Source of the DNA: Lachnospiraceae bacterium UBA7054
GTDB lineage: Bacteria > Bacillota > Clostridia > Lachnospirales > Lachnospiraceae
Direction: 5' to 3'
Length of the DNA: 64,000 nucleotides
Assembly (NCBI GenBank): GCA_002492725.1
Contig: DLAF01000071.1
Span: forward strand, 10,303 to 74,302
The translations under genes were made by a program, and so were the position numbers. The notes beneath the pieces were generated by a model. It did not search any database, was not told the origin of the DNA, and worked only from the letters and a program-made list of their open reading frames with translations. Shown one piece after another: positions 52,315 to 62,358 of this stretch (its first letter is position 1; the number at the start of each line of letters is the position of its first letter).

Positions 52315-55300
52315 CCAGATTCTGAGGGAAGTTCAGACATTTCTGACTCCACGGACGGCGAGCAGGAAGGAACTGCAGGGGGTGAAATAACAGGTGATAC
52401 CGAAACGGGTGTTACCGATACGGATCCGGATCTCAAGGAGGATACGACAAAGAAGACTCCCGTGACGGCTGAGACTGAGACCACGGATGAGGATTCCGAG
52501 GAAGAGATTTCCGCGATCACACCCGACAAACTCCTGCCCGCTGACTTTACTGTCACGGCGATGGAGCCTGATACTTCCGAGAACGCAGCGGCAGGCGCGC
52601 TGAAAGCGCTTGATTCCGCACAGATCGTTTTCACGAATGGCTGCGTTTCCGCGGATAATAAGATTCGTAAGGATGCAGACATCACCTTTAAGCTTGTACC
52701 CAAGGCGGGCGTAAAGCTGGGTACGGTTCAGTATAAGACCAAAGGTGCGGCAGCGGATGCAACGGAATCCGCACTCAGTTCCGTAACGGGTCCGGCGGCT
52801 GACGGTACCTATACGATCGCTAAGGCGGGCTTGATGCATGGTGACCCGCTTGCAAATGACGTCAACGTTACCATCGTGGTAAATTCTACTGAGGTAGAGT
52901 ATACCCTGAAGGTTGCGGCTACCGGCTATAAGCTGTATGAGACCAAGACCGAGGAAGGCAAGACGTTAGCTGATACAACGAAGCAAATTACGGATGGCGC
53001 TAAAAAGATTAAGTATAGCGACACGACCGGCGTTACCTTTGCATTGGTAGCAGATAACGGCACTAGCACCAAGCTTAGGAGCGTAACGGCTGCGGCAGGG
53101 GACAATAAGGCGAAACCCCTTGAGTCTACGGCAAATACCGATGCTGCAGCAGAGGACGGGCCGACTTATCCGATCTACACCGTTAAGGCTTCCGATCTGG
53201 AAGGTATCGCGCAGAATGACAATCAGGTTATCACCATCACGGTGAATGCGGATGCGGCTGCTGAGATTACGATTTCTGCACCTCTCAGTGATCCTGTAGG
53301 AGCAGTGACATTCGGTGCAGTTACCAATAAGGATGCTTTATATGGAGAAAATGGAGCAGTAGACGGTAATGCGGCAGGATCTGCAGCGGAAGGCCAGAAG
53401 GTTGTCTTCACGGCAGCGGCAGGCGCTAAATACGCGGATCTTACGGCGGATGATTTTACTGCGACCTTTACACCGGCCGGCGGGCAGGCAAGAGAAGTCA
53501 AGGTTACGGCGGTTGCTGAGACCACGAAGACCGTTGGGGGTACGGAAAAGACCATTCCGTCGCATTACGTGATTGACGTTTCCGGCGAGACGAAGAGCGG
53601 TACGCTGGCAGTTACGGCAAAAGCGACGCTGGACGACGCCAAAGAAGGCGTACAAAAAGTTGATTTTACATCTGTTTCCGAAAACTCTGTTGCGGTTACA
53701 AAGACCGGAAGCGCCAGCAATCTGGCAGGGAAGACCGAGACAACAGATGCGACTTCCTATGGCTTTGCAGCAACAGCAAAGCCCGGCTATGAGATCTATC
53801 AGGTTGAGGCTGTGTATGACAAGGCATATGCTGATGAAGCGGACGCAACTATTACAGGTTACAAAGAGGATCTGTATGTGGCGGCAAATACCGTGAAAGA
53901 CGGCGACGGGTTTGTAGCACAAAAGGGTGATTTGGATAGTCTTTCCGTAGCATTTTCCGGAACGGATGCCGCTGATGTGGCTGACGGACAGGGCCATGCA
54001 GGCAAGGCCTGGACGACCAAGAATGTTACGGTTAACGTTTATGCTAAATTAACTGCTGTAACAAGCGACAAGAGTGTTACTATCAATTCTGAATACGCAG
54101 TTGAGGTCGTGACAAACGACAAGATCGTAGCAAAATCAAATACGGAATATACCGTGAAGTCCGGTGCTGAATTCTTCGAGTTTACCGTAGACGCGGAGGC
54201 AGAGCCGACTGTTGTGGCAAAAGATGACAGCAACAACGACATTCTCCTTGGTGAGCCGAAGCAGGAAGAAAACGGCGGATGGAGCTACAAGATCGCGGCT
54301 GGCGCACTGGCAGAGGATCAGACGATTACGATTACGCGCAAGAGCTTTGATATTGCCGTACAGTATGACAGCTCTACCGTAAGTGCGGAAGTATATTATA
54401 ACGATGAACTGCTGGAAGACGCTACGACGGCTGACGATACGGATACCTACAGCGCTAAGAAAGCGGACAGAGATTATCAGTTTATCATCGAGCCCAAGGA
54501 CAATGCAAAGATCTCTTCGGTATCTTACACATTGGGCGACAGTGAAGAGCCTGAGGTAGTACAGCCCAGAGGCAACAGCTATGTATTCTGGGTAAGACTG
54601 AGCGATGACCTGACGGTGACCGTTGAGACCAAGGACGAGTATGATCTGGTTGTAGCGGAGGATGGTACCCCTGTAAAGGCTGACAGCAAGAAGATCTACA
54701 ACGTGAGCCATGCTTCCACCGTTACGGCACAGCTTTTAAACGGTGAAAAACCGCAGAAGTTGTTCAACGCGGAAGTGAAGGACGGCAACGCTGTTGCGGC
54801 AACGATCGCAAAGATTACGGGCGGCAACCTCGTAACGTTAGAGTTTGACGCAAGCGAGTATAACAAGGTACTTACCGTAGTATTGACCTTAGATAATAAG
54901 GAAAAGACGACGAAGGAATTCAAGGTTAAGACAAGCGCGGCAGCGGCTGAAGTATCTATTGCAGGCGTGAAGGGCGGCAAGGTTGATCTGCCTGTGGATA
55001 CAGAAGCTTCCTATAAGCTGACGGTTAAGACAGCGAATGCAAGCTTAAACGGCATCGCAGTGAAAGTAGTACCTGCGGATGATGAGAAGAAGACGGATGC
55101 AGCTGCCATTACAGCAGCACAGGCAGCAGTGGGCGCAAGAATCGAAGATGGTAATCTTGTGATCACGGCGAAGCCCGCTATGGCAGGCGCGGAAAATGCG
55201 GCGAAAGTCATCATCGTGGATACGAACGGACTTGATGCGGCGGCAATTAATGCGCTTACCGTAGACAATGCACTGAAAAACGGCGTTGTAACGGTGAATA

Positions 55301-58300
55301 CCAAAAACGCGACCATCGATGGCAAGAGCCCGACGGTTAGCCTGGTATCTACCACCGATACGACTGTCAAAGTAAAACTTGGTGTACCGAAGGGTGTTGT
55401 AACACCTGAGTCAGGTAAGATTTACTACAAGGTGGAACTTACGGTTCCCGCAGAGCCTGCATTCCCCGAGGGGACTTCGACGGAGGCTCAGAACGCAATC
55501 AAAGCAGCACTGACAAAGGCGGCAACGGATTGGAATACCAACAACGCAAACCTTTATCAGAAAAAGGAAGCTCTTGATGAAAAGGGCGGTCTCTTAGAGA
55601 TTCCTGTTATGGTATTTGCGGATAGTGTTCCGGAAGCTTTGCGGAAGGGTGTGCTGATGAGCGGCTTCTCCGTAAAGGCAACCTTACTGCAGACCCTTGC
55701 AGCAGACGGCAATCCCGCTGCAGAAGCGACCACCATTACGGGCGGAGCGGCAACAGAGCTGACAAACATTGCGACCAAGAATCCTTATTACGAGGTGAAG
55801 CTTGGTCTTAAGAAGGGCACGACCAACCTGATCACAGGGCAGGATAAGGATGTAGTGATCGCTACACCTACCTTTAACAAACTGACTTCCTACAGCTATG
55901 TGAAGACGGAGTTTGTGAATACTTCCAGCGGAAAGCTGATAGGCGATGGAGCGAGCGGAAGCTATGCTGATAACTATTGCGGTCTGTATGCAAAATACGA
56001 TGAACTGCAGAATGCGGTGATCGTAAATGCGGCGGACGCATACTTTGACAACTATGATTATCATAAGAATCTGGGCGTAAAGGTTACCGCTTATGCGGAA
56101 GACTCTGCGTACGGCGCAGTGGCAACCCAGAAGATCACGGTTGTAAACGGTATCCAGGAGATCAATCCTTCTGCACCGTATGAGATCTATAAGCAGAAAG
56201 GGAAAGCGGCGACGCTGACAGTTACGACAGATTTGAACAATATGTCAGTGGATAAGAAATATGCGCCGAAGAGCAAGAAGCTGAGCTATGAGATCGTGGA
56301 TAAGGACACCGAAGAAGCGGCAGACCTGTCTGCGGCACTTAAGGCAAATGTAACCGTAAATAAGAGCAACGGTAAAGTCTCCATTAACAAGAATTATGAG
56401 GTTAACGGCAGATACGAGAGAAACCAGTTCAGGGTCAAGGTGACTGCGGTTGATTATGCAGGCAGCACCGTATCGGAGTGCACGGAGCCTATCGCGATCA
56501 CCGCTGATCCGCTCGATATGGGTACGATTGCGGTATTCACTGGCAGCGAAAATAGTGCGAAGCTGGTAGCAGTAAATGATGGCGATCTGACAGCCACAAC
56601 GCGGGAAGATGAGTATCGTGTTGCGGTACTGCAGCCCGGTGTAAGGACTTCAAAGAATACGTATGACTTGGAGACGGACGCTATCTATTCCGGAATGTTT
56701 ACCTTTAAGTCAAACAATGCGAAGAGTGTAGCGGTTGATGAAGAGGGTAACCTTACCATCAATAAGGCGGCTAAGAATGTAAAGATTACTGTGATCCCGA
56801 AGGATGGCAGCAATAAAAAAGGAAAGGTGCTGAACTTAAAGACCGTTGGTCAGGTGAATGAAGCACCGGTACTCAGGATCTCGAGATATCAGGGTTCTGT
56901 AGCAACTGATTCTCAAGTGGAAGAGTTGTATGTAGGTGGTGCAAAAGAGATCCACTACAACGGCAACAGCACCAACAACTACTTCAAACTGGAAGTTGTG
57001 AAGCCCGTTAAGGTTGGTGACAGTATCGATTACGCGCCTTTCTATCTGGCAAATTACCAGATCAGCTATAAGGGTGGTAAGCAGATCACCAAGACAGTTG
57101 GCGCAGACGGTGACAGTATCAAGATTGTTGCCAATGCGAAAGAAACGACGATCACCCTGAAGAATAAGGCAGTCAGAAATGCAGAGGCTGTTGTTTACAA
57201 ATTGGTGAACGATGACTGCGTAACGGATAATAAGGCAAAGGCTCCGAAGATCACGACGAGCGCGAAACTGGCGCAGTACACGGGAACACGCCTGGTATCT
57301 TACACTGTGAAGGGCCAGAAGACAGACGACTTTACGGGTAACTATGTAGTATTGTCTGCGGATCAGACCAAGAAGAATCCGAGTGATATCGGATCGGTAC
57401 TTCCCGAACTTGATGTACCCCTTCCGATCATCCTGGGTCAGAGCTTCAACCTGACGGTTCATACTTTTGGTACCGGCAATTACAATCTGGTTGCTACCGT
57501 AGGCTCCATGGAGAATGGTGTGTTTAAGCCTCTCTATAAGGATGCAAAGGCAGTGGTCAAGATTACAAAGCAGGGTAAGGCAAACTTGAGCGTGACCGGA
57601 AGCTATACGCTGCCGCTCAAGAATTACAGCGGTATCTACCTTAAGTATAAGTCTGGAAACGGATATATTGACTTTACCAATGCAGAGCAGAGTGAGAATA
57701 ATGTATCTTATAACCTTCAAAAGAACTATGCAAAGAATGCAATCATTAACGGTAAAGAGAATCACTTTAAAGATTACTTTGATGTAAAGTATGCGCGTGA
57801 ATGGAATGATACGGACAATAATGAAGTATTAGGATACGGTGGGATTGTTATCACCCTGAAGTCAGATCTGCCGCTTACCGCTCCCGCAAACGATCCGGAT
57901 GCACCTGCACTGGATAAGATCGTGAGCGATGCGTACAAGAATGACCGGATCGGTTATATCAGCGTCAACAATGGCGAGAAGTTTATTGATGTGAAGCTGA
58001 CCATTACGCTGAAAGATGAAACCAAGGATAAGAGTAAGTACAAGGTATCGGCGACGCCTGTACTGGAAGGTCCGAATGCGGTGACCGCACTTACGATCTT
58101 GGATGGCAAGAGTCAGGTGCCTGTATATGGTATTTTGCCCGCGTCAGTTGGCGGAAAATTCGGTGCGGTTTATGACTCTGATGGAAACTGGTATTTAGAG
58201 GCGGCGAACTTGGAGGCAGGGAACCATAAGGTAGATCTGTACATCATTTCCGCGCAGGCAGCGGCTGCTTATCGGCAGGCAATTAATAATGCGCCTAATA

Positions 58301-60174
58301 AAGATGCACAGAATGAACTTATAATGAAGTACGGCATCAAGACCAGCATTACGGTTAAGGCATCTGCGAAGACGACCAAGAACAAAGTAGTTCTGGTAAA
58401 CAAGGGCAGCAACAAGTGGAACGTGGCTGATACGGATTACGTTTATGACGGATGGACCAAGTCTGCACGGTTCAGCTTCAAGACCGGCCTGAGCATGGCA
58501 GCAAATACAAATGTGATCAGCGTTAAGGCGACCGTAAACAATAAGGATGTAGATTACGTTACCGTTACAGCGCCTCAGCAGTGGATGACATCTACAGGCA
58601 CCGGAAACGGCAGGACAATCGATGTGCCCGAAAGCTATGGAATGACTCTTAAGCTGAATAAGGCGAAACTTGTGGCAGCGATTGCGAAAGATGCAACGGA
58701 TGATACGATTGCAGCGAAGAACAAGCTGAACTGGGGCAAGACCGTCAAAGTGAAGGCAACCTTCAGCTATGGTGCAGAAGGCGCGGATGTTCCGGCGGCG
58801 GATGAGCTGACCTTTGACGTCAAGCTGCCCGCAAATGCAGGTGCAGCAGATGCGGATGTTACGAAGGCACTGACGGATGCACAGGCGAAACTGCAGTCTG
58901 ACATTGAGACGCACTATGGTGATCTGTTAGATCGGTATGATACGACTGTAGCATGGGGTAAACTTCTTGTTAACGCTGAGATGTCCTATTATGTAGAGAC
59001 TCAGGTTAAGAAAGCGATCCAGAGTGCGGCTGTTACCGTAGCGATTACGGATAACGGTAGCAATGAGACTGGTTCGGAAGCACTTGCGACTGAGTGGACT
59101 GTTCTCGTGAATTCGACGGCAGCGGGTACGAAAGAGCTGTACAACCACGCATTTGTGATTCCTACCAAGAATAGTATCACCAATGTTGAGAGTGCAATTA
59201 CGGCTCTGAGCTTAGGCGGCGCAAATAACACGGAGATTAAGGATGCTGAGAATAACTTGATCCACAAGGTGACTGCGGATACGACAGCAGCACAGTTTGC
59301 AGCGGCAGTAAGAGAAAAACTGGGTGCTGCGGCAACCAGAAATATCTCTATCACGGCAGCAATCACCGGCGAGACGAAGGCTCCTACGACCGAAGATGAA
59401 GGTTCCATCAGCTTCGTGCTGACGATCAAGGATCTTTCTCAGAAGCCGAGCAGCAATAATTATTCGAAAACGCTGAGTGCTATTGATTACAGCCTGCCGA
59501 CACTGGATGATTTGACAGCATGTAAGACTAAGATTACGGACGGTTTGAACAAAGCGGCTTTAACAAAGATTGTCAATGATGCAAAGAAAGCTGCACCGAC
59601 TGGCCTTGACGCGAAGGTAAAAGACCTGTTGAAAGAAGAAGCAGGCAAGCTGATTACCAATAACCCGAACATTACAGTGACGGGCATTGCAGAAGGTGAC
59701 AACACTTTTGCTTTGGTTGTTCCCACAACTGCGGCAGTAGATAGTAATGCTAAGATTAGCTTTACCTTACAGCTTGCGGATGCAACAGAAGGTGCAACAC
59801 ATGAAGCTGATGATTTGAAAGTAACAGTTACCAATCAAGAGTTAGGTGCATGTGACGCTTTCCAGAGTCTGACTGAATTAACAGCTGCAGTTACTGCATT
59901 CAATGCGGTTACAATTGCGAAGGGCGGTAGCTTACCGACCGAAGCAGAGGTAGTCGGCGTGATTCAGACAGAGTTAGCAAAGCTTAGGACTGGCGCTGAT
60001 CTTACTACCAACACAATTACTGCAGAAGCGGTAACCGGGGATACCGATCCGACAACTTATACGAAGGATGGTGATGGAAAGGTAACTGCAGTGCAGAAAT
60101 TGAAGGTAACAATCTCAGGCGTTGATGATCCTATTGTGCTTAGTTCAATTACCATCACGGTAGCTACAGATTAA
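52306..60174 (+). CDS. Giant Ig-like-repeat surface-type protein 2
   Basis: 2622 residues, a colinear but strongly diverged paralogue of giant protein 1. Same GTG start in the leader repeat, acidic Ser/Thr/Asp/Glu linker (1-95), then I-V-F-T-N-G-C-V-S, like V-T-F-T-N-G-C-V-N in the first. Around residue 1200, E-F-V-N-T-S-S-G-K-L-I-G is followed by N-L-G-V-K-V-T-A, again as in protein 1. Ig-like beta modules fill the middle; about 100-residue helix-plus-strand repeats fill the last 400. It ends in I-T-I-T-V-A-T-D with no sortase motif or membrane helix. No signal peptide, no clear RBS. Possible silent variant cassette. Confidence 0.75.
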   Translation: MTEPDSEGSSDISDSTDGEQEGTAGGEITGDTETGVTDTDPDLKEDTTKKTPVTAETETTDEDSEEEISAITPDKLLPADFTVTAMEPDTSENAAAGALKALDSAQIVFTNGCVSADNKIRKDADITFKLVPKAGVKLGTVQYKTKGAAADATESALSSVTGPAADGTYTIAKAGLMHGDPLANDVNVTIVVNSTEVEYTLKVAATGYKLYETKTEEGKTLADTTKQITDGAKKIKYSDTTGVTFALVADNGTSTKLRSVTAAAGDNKAKPLESTANTDAAAEDGPTYPIYTVKASDLEGIAQNDNQVITITVNADAAAEITISAPLSDPVGAVTFGAVTNKDALYGENGAVDGNAAGSAAEGQKVVFTAAAGAKYADLTADDFTATFTPAGGQAREVKVTAVAETTKTVGGTEKTIPSHYVIDVSGETKSGTLAVTAKATLDDAKEGVQKVDFTSVSENSVAVTKTGSASNLAGKTETTDATSYGFAATAKPGYEIYQVEAVYDKAYADEADATITGYKEDLYVAANTVKDGDGFVAQKGDLDSLSVAFSGTDAADVADGQGHAGKAWTTKNVTVNVYAKLTAVTSDKSVTINSEYAVEVVTNDKIVAKSNTEYTVKSGAEFFEFTVDAEAEPTVVAKDDSNNDILLGEPKQEENGGWSYKIAAGALAEDQTITITRKSFDIAVQYDSSTVSAEVYYNDELLEDATTADDTDTYSAKKADRDYQFIIEPKDNAKISSVSYTLGDSEEPEVVQPRGNSYVFWVRLSDDLTVTVETKDEYDLVVAEDGTPVKADSKKIYNVSHASTVTAQLLNGEKPQKLFNAEVKDGNAVAATIAKITGGNLVTLEFDASEYNKVLTVVLTLDNKEKTTKEFKVKTSAAAAEVSIAGVKGGKVDLPVDTEASYKLTVKTANASLNGIAVKVVPADDEKKTDAAAITAAQAAVGARIEDGNLVITAKPAMAGAENAAKVIIVDTNGLDAAAINALTVDNALKNGVVTVNTKNATIDGKSPTVSLVSTTDTTVKVKLGVPKGVVTPESGKIYYKVELTVPAEPAFPEGTSTEAQNAIKAALTKAATDWNTNNANLYQKKEALDEKGGLLEIPVMVFADSVPEALRKGVLMSGFSVKATLLQTLAADGNPAAEATTITGGAATELTNIATKNPYYEVKLGLKKGTTNLITGQDKDVVIATPTFNKLTSYSYVKTEFVNTSSGKLIGDGASGSYADNYCGLYAKYDELQNAVIVNAADAYFDNYDYHKNLGVKVTAYAEDSAYGAVATQKITVVNGIQEINPSAPYEIYKQKGKAATLTVTTDLNNMSVDKKYAPKSKKLSYEIVDKDTEEAADLSAALKANVTVNKSNGKVSINKNYEVNGRYERNQFRVKVTAVDYAGSTVSECTEPIAITADPLDMGTIAVFTGSENSAKLVAVNDGDLTATTREDEYRVAVLQPGVRTSKNTYDLETDAIYSGMFTFKSNNAKSVAVDEEGNLTINKAAKNVKITVIPKDGSNKKGKVLNLKTVGQVNEAPVLRISRYQGSVATDSQVEELYVGGAKEIHYNGNSTNNYFKLEVVKPVKVGDSIDYAPFYLANYQISYKGGKQITKTVGADGDSIKIVANAKETTITLKNKAVRNAEAVVYKLVNDDCVTDNKAKAPKITTSAKLAQYTGTRLVSYTVKGQKTDDFTGNYVVLSADQTKKNPSDIGSVLPELDVPLPIILGQSFNLTVHTFGTGNYNLVATVGSMENGVFKPLYKDAKAVVKITKQGKANLSVTGSYTLPLKNYSGIYLKYKSGNGYIDFTNAEQSENNVSYNLQKNYAKNAIINGKENHFKDYFDVKYAREWNDTDNNEVLGYGGIVITLKSDLPLTAPANDPDAPALDKIVSDAYKNDRIGYISVNNGEKFIDVKLTITLKDETKDKSKYKVSATPVLEGPNAVTALTILDGKSQVPVYGILPASVGGKFGAVYDSDGNWYLEAANLEAGNHKVDLYIISAQAAAAYRQAINNAPNKDAQNELIMKYGIKTSITVKASAKTTKNKVVLVNKGSNKWNVADTDYVYDGWTKSARFSFKTGLSMAANTNVISVKATVNNKDVDYVTVTAPQQWMTSTGTGNGRTIDVPESYGMTLKLNKAKLVAAIAKDATDDTIAAKNKLNWGKTVKVKATFSYGAEGADVPAADELTFDVKLPANAGAADADVTKALTDAQAKLQSDIETHYGDLLDRYDTTVAWGKLLVNAEMSYYVETQVKKAIQSAAVTVAITDNGSNETGSEALATEWTVLVNSTAAGTKELYNHAFVIPTKNSITNVESAITALSLGGANNTEIKDAENNLIHKVTADTTAAQFAAAVREKLGAAATRNISITAAITGETKAPTTEDEGSISFVLTIKDLSQKPSSNNYSKTLSAIDYSLPTLDDLTACKTKITDGLNKAALTKIVNDAKKAAPTGLDAKVKDLLKEEAGKLITNNPNITVTGIAEGDNTFALVVPTTAAVDSNAKISFTLQLADATEGATHEADDLKVTVTNQELGACDAFQSLTELTAAVTAFNAVTIAKGGSLPTEAEVVGVIQTELAKLRTGADLTTNTITAEAVTGDTDPTTYTKDGDGKVTAVQKLKVTISGVDDPIVLSSITITVATD

Positions 60175-60219
60175 GTAGAAAGATAAACTGGAGATTGTTG
60201 CAAAGCAGCATAAGTGAAA

Positions 60220-60253
60220 AAAGCCCTGCGGCCATATGGCTGCAGGGTTTTTT
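60220..60253. terminator. Terminator after giant gene 2
   Basis: AAAAAAGCCCTGC - GGCCATATGGC - TGCAGGGTTTTTT: A-run, GC stem, T-run; can act for giant gene 2 and for the convergent Uma2 gene. Confidence 0.9.
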
Positions 60254-60376
60254 CTACTAAATTCTTAAAATACGTGTTTTTCGTTTTAGGTGTTTCCTGA
60301 TGTGCGGAAAGTTTCAATTCATAAATATTTTTGACTTAAATCAATCTTCGAAAAAGTGCGTATTTGCTTTCCCGTT

Positions 60377-61039
60377 TTAATCAGCAAAATCCATCTCTGA
60401 GAGGTTCAGCCACAGATTCTCAAAAATCCCCACTTTGATTTGATCCGAGAACGGATACTGCGCAGGTGTGGGGGAGGATGCAAAATCATACACCGTGACC
60501 GTTTCCGTCTCGGGATCCACGATCCAGTATTCTCGTGCGCCTGCCTCACGGTAGAGTTGCACTTTCCGCTCATAGTCCATCTTTTTACTCGATGGCGACA
60601 CGATCTCGATCATCCAGTCGGGTGCGCCCTGACAGCCTTTCTCGTCCAGCTTGTCCCTGTCACAGATGACGGAAATGTCAGGTTCCACATAGTTGTTCCT
60701 ATCCTTTTTGATATAGACAGCGAAAGGAGCAGGCAGCACACGACAAGATCCCTTATTCTCAGCAATATAATTCCATATTCTTGCGCTAAGTGCCATTTGA
60801 ATCATTTGATGTATTGTCACAGGTGTATCCATCCGAAACAGCTCCCCGTCAATCAGCTCTGCCCGTTCTCCCTCAGGCAGTGCTTCGATATCCGCGATTG
60901 TGTAACCCTTTCCGCCTTTTAGCATCGTGAAATCGTCCTTTCGTTTCCAAATCTCTTTCCGTTCCGTTGTTTCTTCCGAGCCTCTTACTTCCCCTATTTC
61001 GGGAAAAGTTTCCCATTCCTTCGATTTTCTGACTTCCAT
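60377..61039 (-). CDS. Uma2 family endonuclease-fold protein, copy 1
   Basis: 220 residues of the Uma2 (DUF820) family, a PD-(D/E)XK nuclease fold with unknown biological role. The fold motifs are A-E-L-I-D-G-E-L-F-R-M, Y-V-E-P-D-I-S-V-I-C-D and A-P-D-W-M-I-E-I-V-S-P-S-S-K-K. They supply the acidic catalytic residues; Y-W-I-V-D-P-E-T-E-T-V-T-V-Y closes the fold. An N-terminal 45-residue charged extension (M-E-V-R-K...) precedes M-L-K-G-G-K-G-Y-T-I-A-D-I. The start at 61039 has GGAGG 5 nt upstream; earlier in-frame ATGs lie before this RBS. The last member of a four-copy tandem array in transcription direction. Confidence 0.88.
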   Translation of the reverse strand: MEVRKSKEWETFPEIGEVRGSEETTERKEIWKRKDDFTMLKGGKGYTIADIEALPEGERAELIDGELFRMDTPVTIHQMIQMALSARIWNYIAENKGSCRVLPAPFAVYIKKDRNNYVEPDISVICDRDKLDEKGCQGAPDWMIEIVSPSSKKMDYERKVQLYREAGAREYWIVDPETETVTVYDFASSPTPAQYPFSDQIKVGIFENLWLNLSEMDFAD

Positions 61040-61253
61040 TTTTCCTCCGTTCCGCGTGGCCATTTGTGGACTGCTTTTGTGCTGCAGCGGGAGGCGTGTT
61101 GGGTAGTTGCCTGTGTTTGGCACGTGTCCTGTGCTTGAGGTTCACGTCCATACTCCAATGAAAGATTCGTGCAGATTTTGGTCAAACTGCCCGTGAAGTC
61201 AGTTTTCGGTTGCTCCCACCGCATTTTCTGTTGTCATATTACTGTGAGTAAGC

Positions 61254-61321
61254 GGCAGAAACTGCCTGTTGTGCGAATGCACAGATGCGTCATTGTGACG
61301 CCGAAGCCAGTGAAAAGGCTT
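61254..61321 (-). promoter_or_regulatory. Four-hairpin leader of Uma2 copy 1
   Basis: Four stem-loops in 68 nt: GGCAG/CTGCC (61254-61266), TGTGC/GCACA (61270-61283), GCGTCA/TGACGC (61287-61301) and AAGCC/GGCTT (61304-61321). They lie in the transcribed leader, between promoter and start codon. Confidence 0.65.
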
Positions 61322-61343
61322 CCTGTGTTTACTCTGTATGCTT

Positions 61344-61372
61344 AGTATACGCTTTAAAAAAATAAATGTCAA
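61344..61372 (-). promoter_or_regulatory. Promoter of Uma2 copy 1
   Basis: Minus strand TTGACA (61372-61367), 17-nt spacer, TATACT (61349-61344): near-perfect consensus. GTATACTAAGCATAC, an imperfect palindrome, covers the -10. The leader to the start codon is about 300 nt. Confidence 0.8.
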
Positions 61373-61403
61373 GAAAATACATACAAAACGATATTTCGTT
61401 TAT

Positions 61404-62072
61404 CTAGGCAAAATCCATTTCAGAGAGATTTAGCCACAGATTCTCAAAAATCCTCACTTTGATTCGATCCGAAAACAAATACTGCGCAGGAGTGGGGGAG
61501 GATGCAAAATCGTACACTGTGACCGTTTCCGTCTCAGGATCCACGATCCAGTATTCGCGCGCGCCCGCCTCACGGTAGAGCTGCTCTTTTCGCTCATAGT
61601 CCATCTTCTTACTCGATGGCGACACGATCTCGATCATCCAGTCGGGTGCGCCCTGACAGCCTTTTGTGTCCAGCTTGTCCCTGTCACAGATGACCGAAAT
61701 GTCAGGCTCTACATAGTTACGATCGTCCTTTTTGATACGCACCGCAAAAGGCGCAGCATATACTTCACAGTTTCCCTTATGTTTCCTGATATACAAATCA
61801 ATTTCAACAGCTAATTTCATCGAGATTTTTTGATGCACTCTCATTGGCGCATCCATCCAAAACAGCTCCCCGTCAATCAACTCTGCACGTTCTCCCTCGG
61901 GCAGTGCTTCAATATCTGCGATTGTGTAATCTCTTTTGCCTTTTAGCATTGTGAAACCATCCTTTCGCCTCGTTGTTTCTGTGGCGCTTTTTGTTTCTCG
62001 TATCTCTTCCGAGTCTTTCGCTTCTCTTAATGCAGGAAAAGTTTCCCATTCCTTCGGTTTTCTGACTTCCAT
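61404..62072 (-). CDS. Uma2 family endonuclease-fold protein, copy 2
   Basis: 222 residues. Same layout as copy 1: charged N-terminus (M-E-V-R-K-P-K-E-W-E-T-F), A-E-L-I-D-G-E-L-F-W-M, Y-V-E-P-D-I-S-V and D-W-M-I-E-I-V-S-P-S-S. The N-terminal linker is of the R-E-T-K-S...R-R-K-D-G-F-T-M type shared with copy 3. The middle block (H-Q-K-I-S-M-K-L-A-V-E-I-D-L-Y-I) differs from the other copies. Start at 62072 with GGAGG upstream. It has its own promoter. Confidence 0.88.
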   Translation of the reverse strand: MEVRKPKEWETFPALREAKDSEEIRETKSATETTRRKDGFTMLKGKRDYTIADIEALPEGERAELIDGELFWMDAPMRVHQKISMKLAVEIDLYIRKHKGNCEVYAAPFAVRIKKDDRNYVEPDISVICDRDKLDTKGCQGAPDWMIEIVSPSSKKMDYERKEQLYREAGAREYWIVDPETETVTVYDFASSPTPAQYLFSDRIKVRIFENLWLNLSEMDFA

Positions 62073-62208
62073 TTTTCCTCCGTTCCGCGTGGCCATTTGT
62101 GGCCTGCTTTTGTGCTGCGGTGGAGCATGTCTGCGTCTCGGACGGACTGTTCGTAGTGTTTTCGGTTGCTCCCGCCGCGTTTTTGTTGTCATATTACTGT
62201 GAGTAAGC

Positions 62209-62276
62209 GGCAGAAACTGCCTGTTGTGCGAATGCACAGATGCGCCATTGTTACGCCGAAGCCCATGAAACGGCTT
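62209..62276 (-). promoter_or_regulatory. Hairpin leader of Uma2 copy 2
   Basis: Same leader as copy 1, but the third stem is weakened (GCGCCA against TTACGC). The first, second and fourth stems are kept. Confidence 0.6.
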
Positions 62277-62298
62277 CTAATGTTTACTCAGTATGTTT

Positions 62299-62327
62299 AG
62301 TATACACGCTGACCAAATGTGTGTCAA
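62299..62327 (-). promoter_or_regulatory. Promoter of Uma2 copy 2
   Basis: Minus strand TTGACA (62327-62322), 17-nt spacer, TATACT (62304-62299). The spacer sequence differs from the other two promoters while -35, -10 and spacing are kept. GTATACTAAACATAC palindrome over the -10. Confidence 0.8.
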
Positions 62328-62358
62328 GCAAATATTTATAAAACGATATTACGTTTAT

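Noticed and set aside
49309..60220. Short similarity after both giant genes (TTGCAAAGCA...ATAAGTGA)
   Set aside because: Only about 20 nt with gaps; too little to call a conserved downstream recombination site, although it should be kept in mind if more cassettes are found.
61040..61123. Upstream in-frame starts of the Uma2 genes
   Set aside because: They would translate through the conserved GGAGG ribosome binding site and differ in length and sequence between copies, while the M-E-V start is conserved in the three complete copies.
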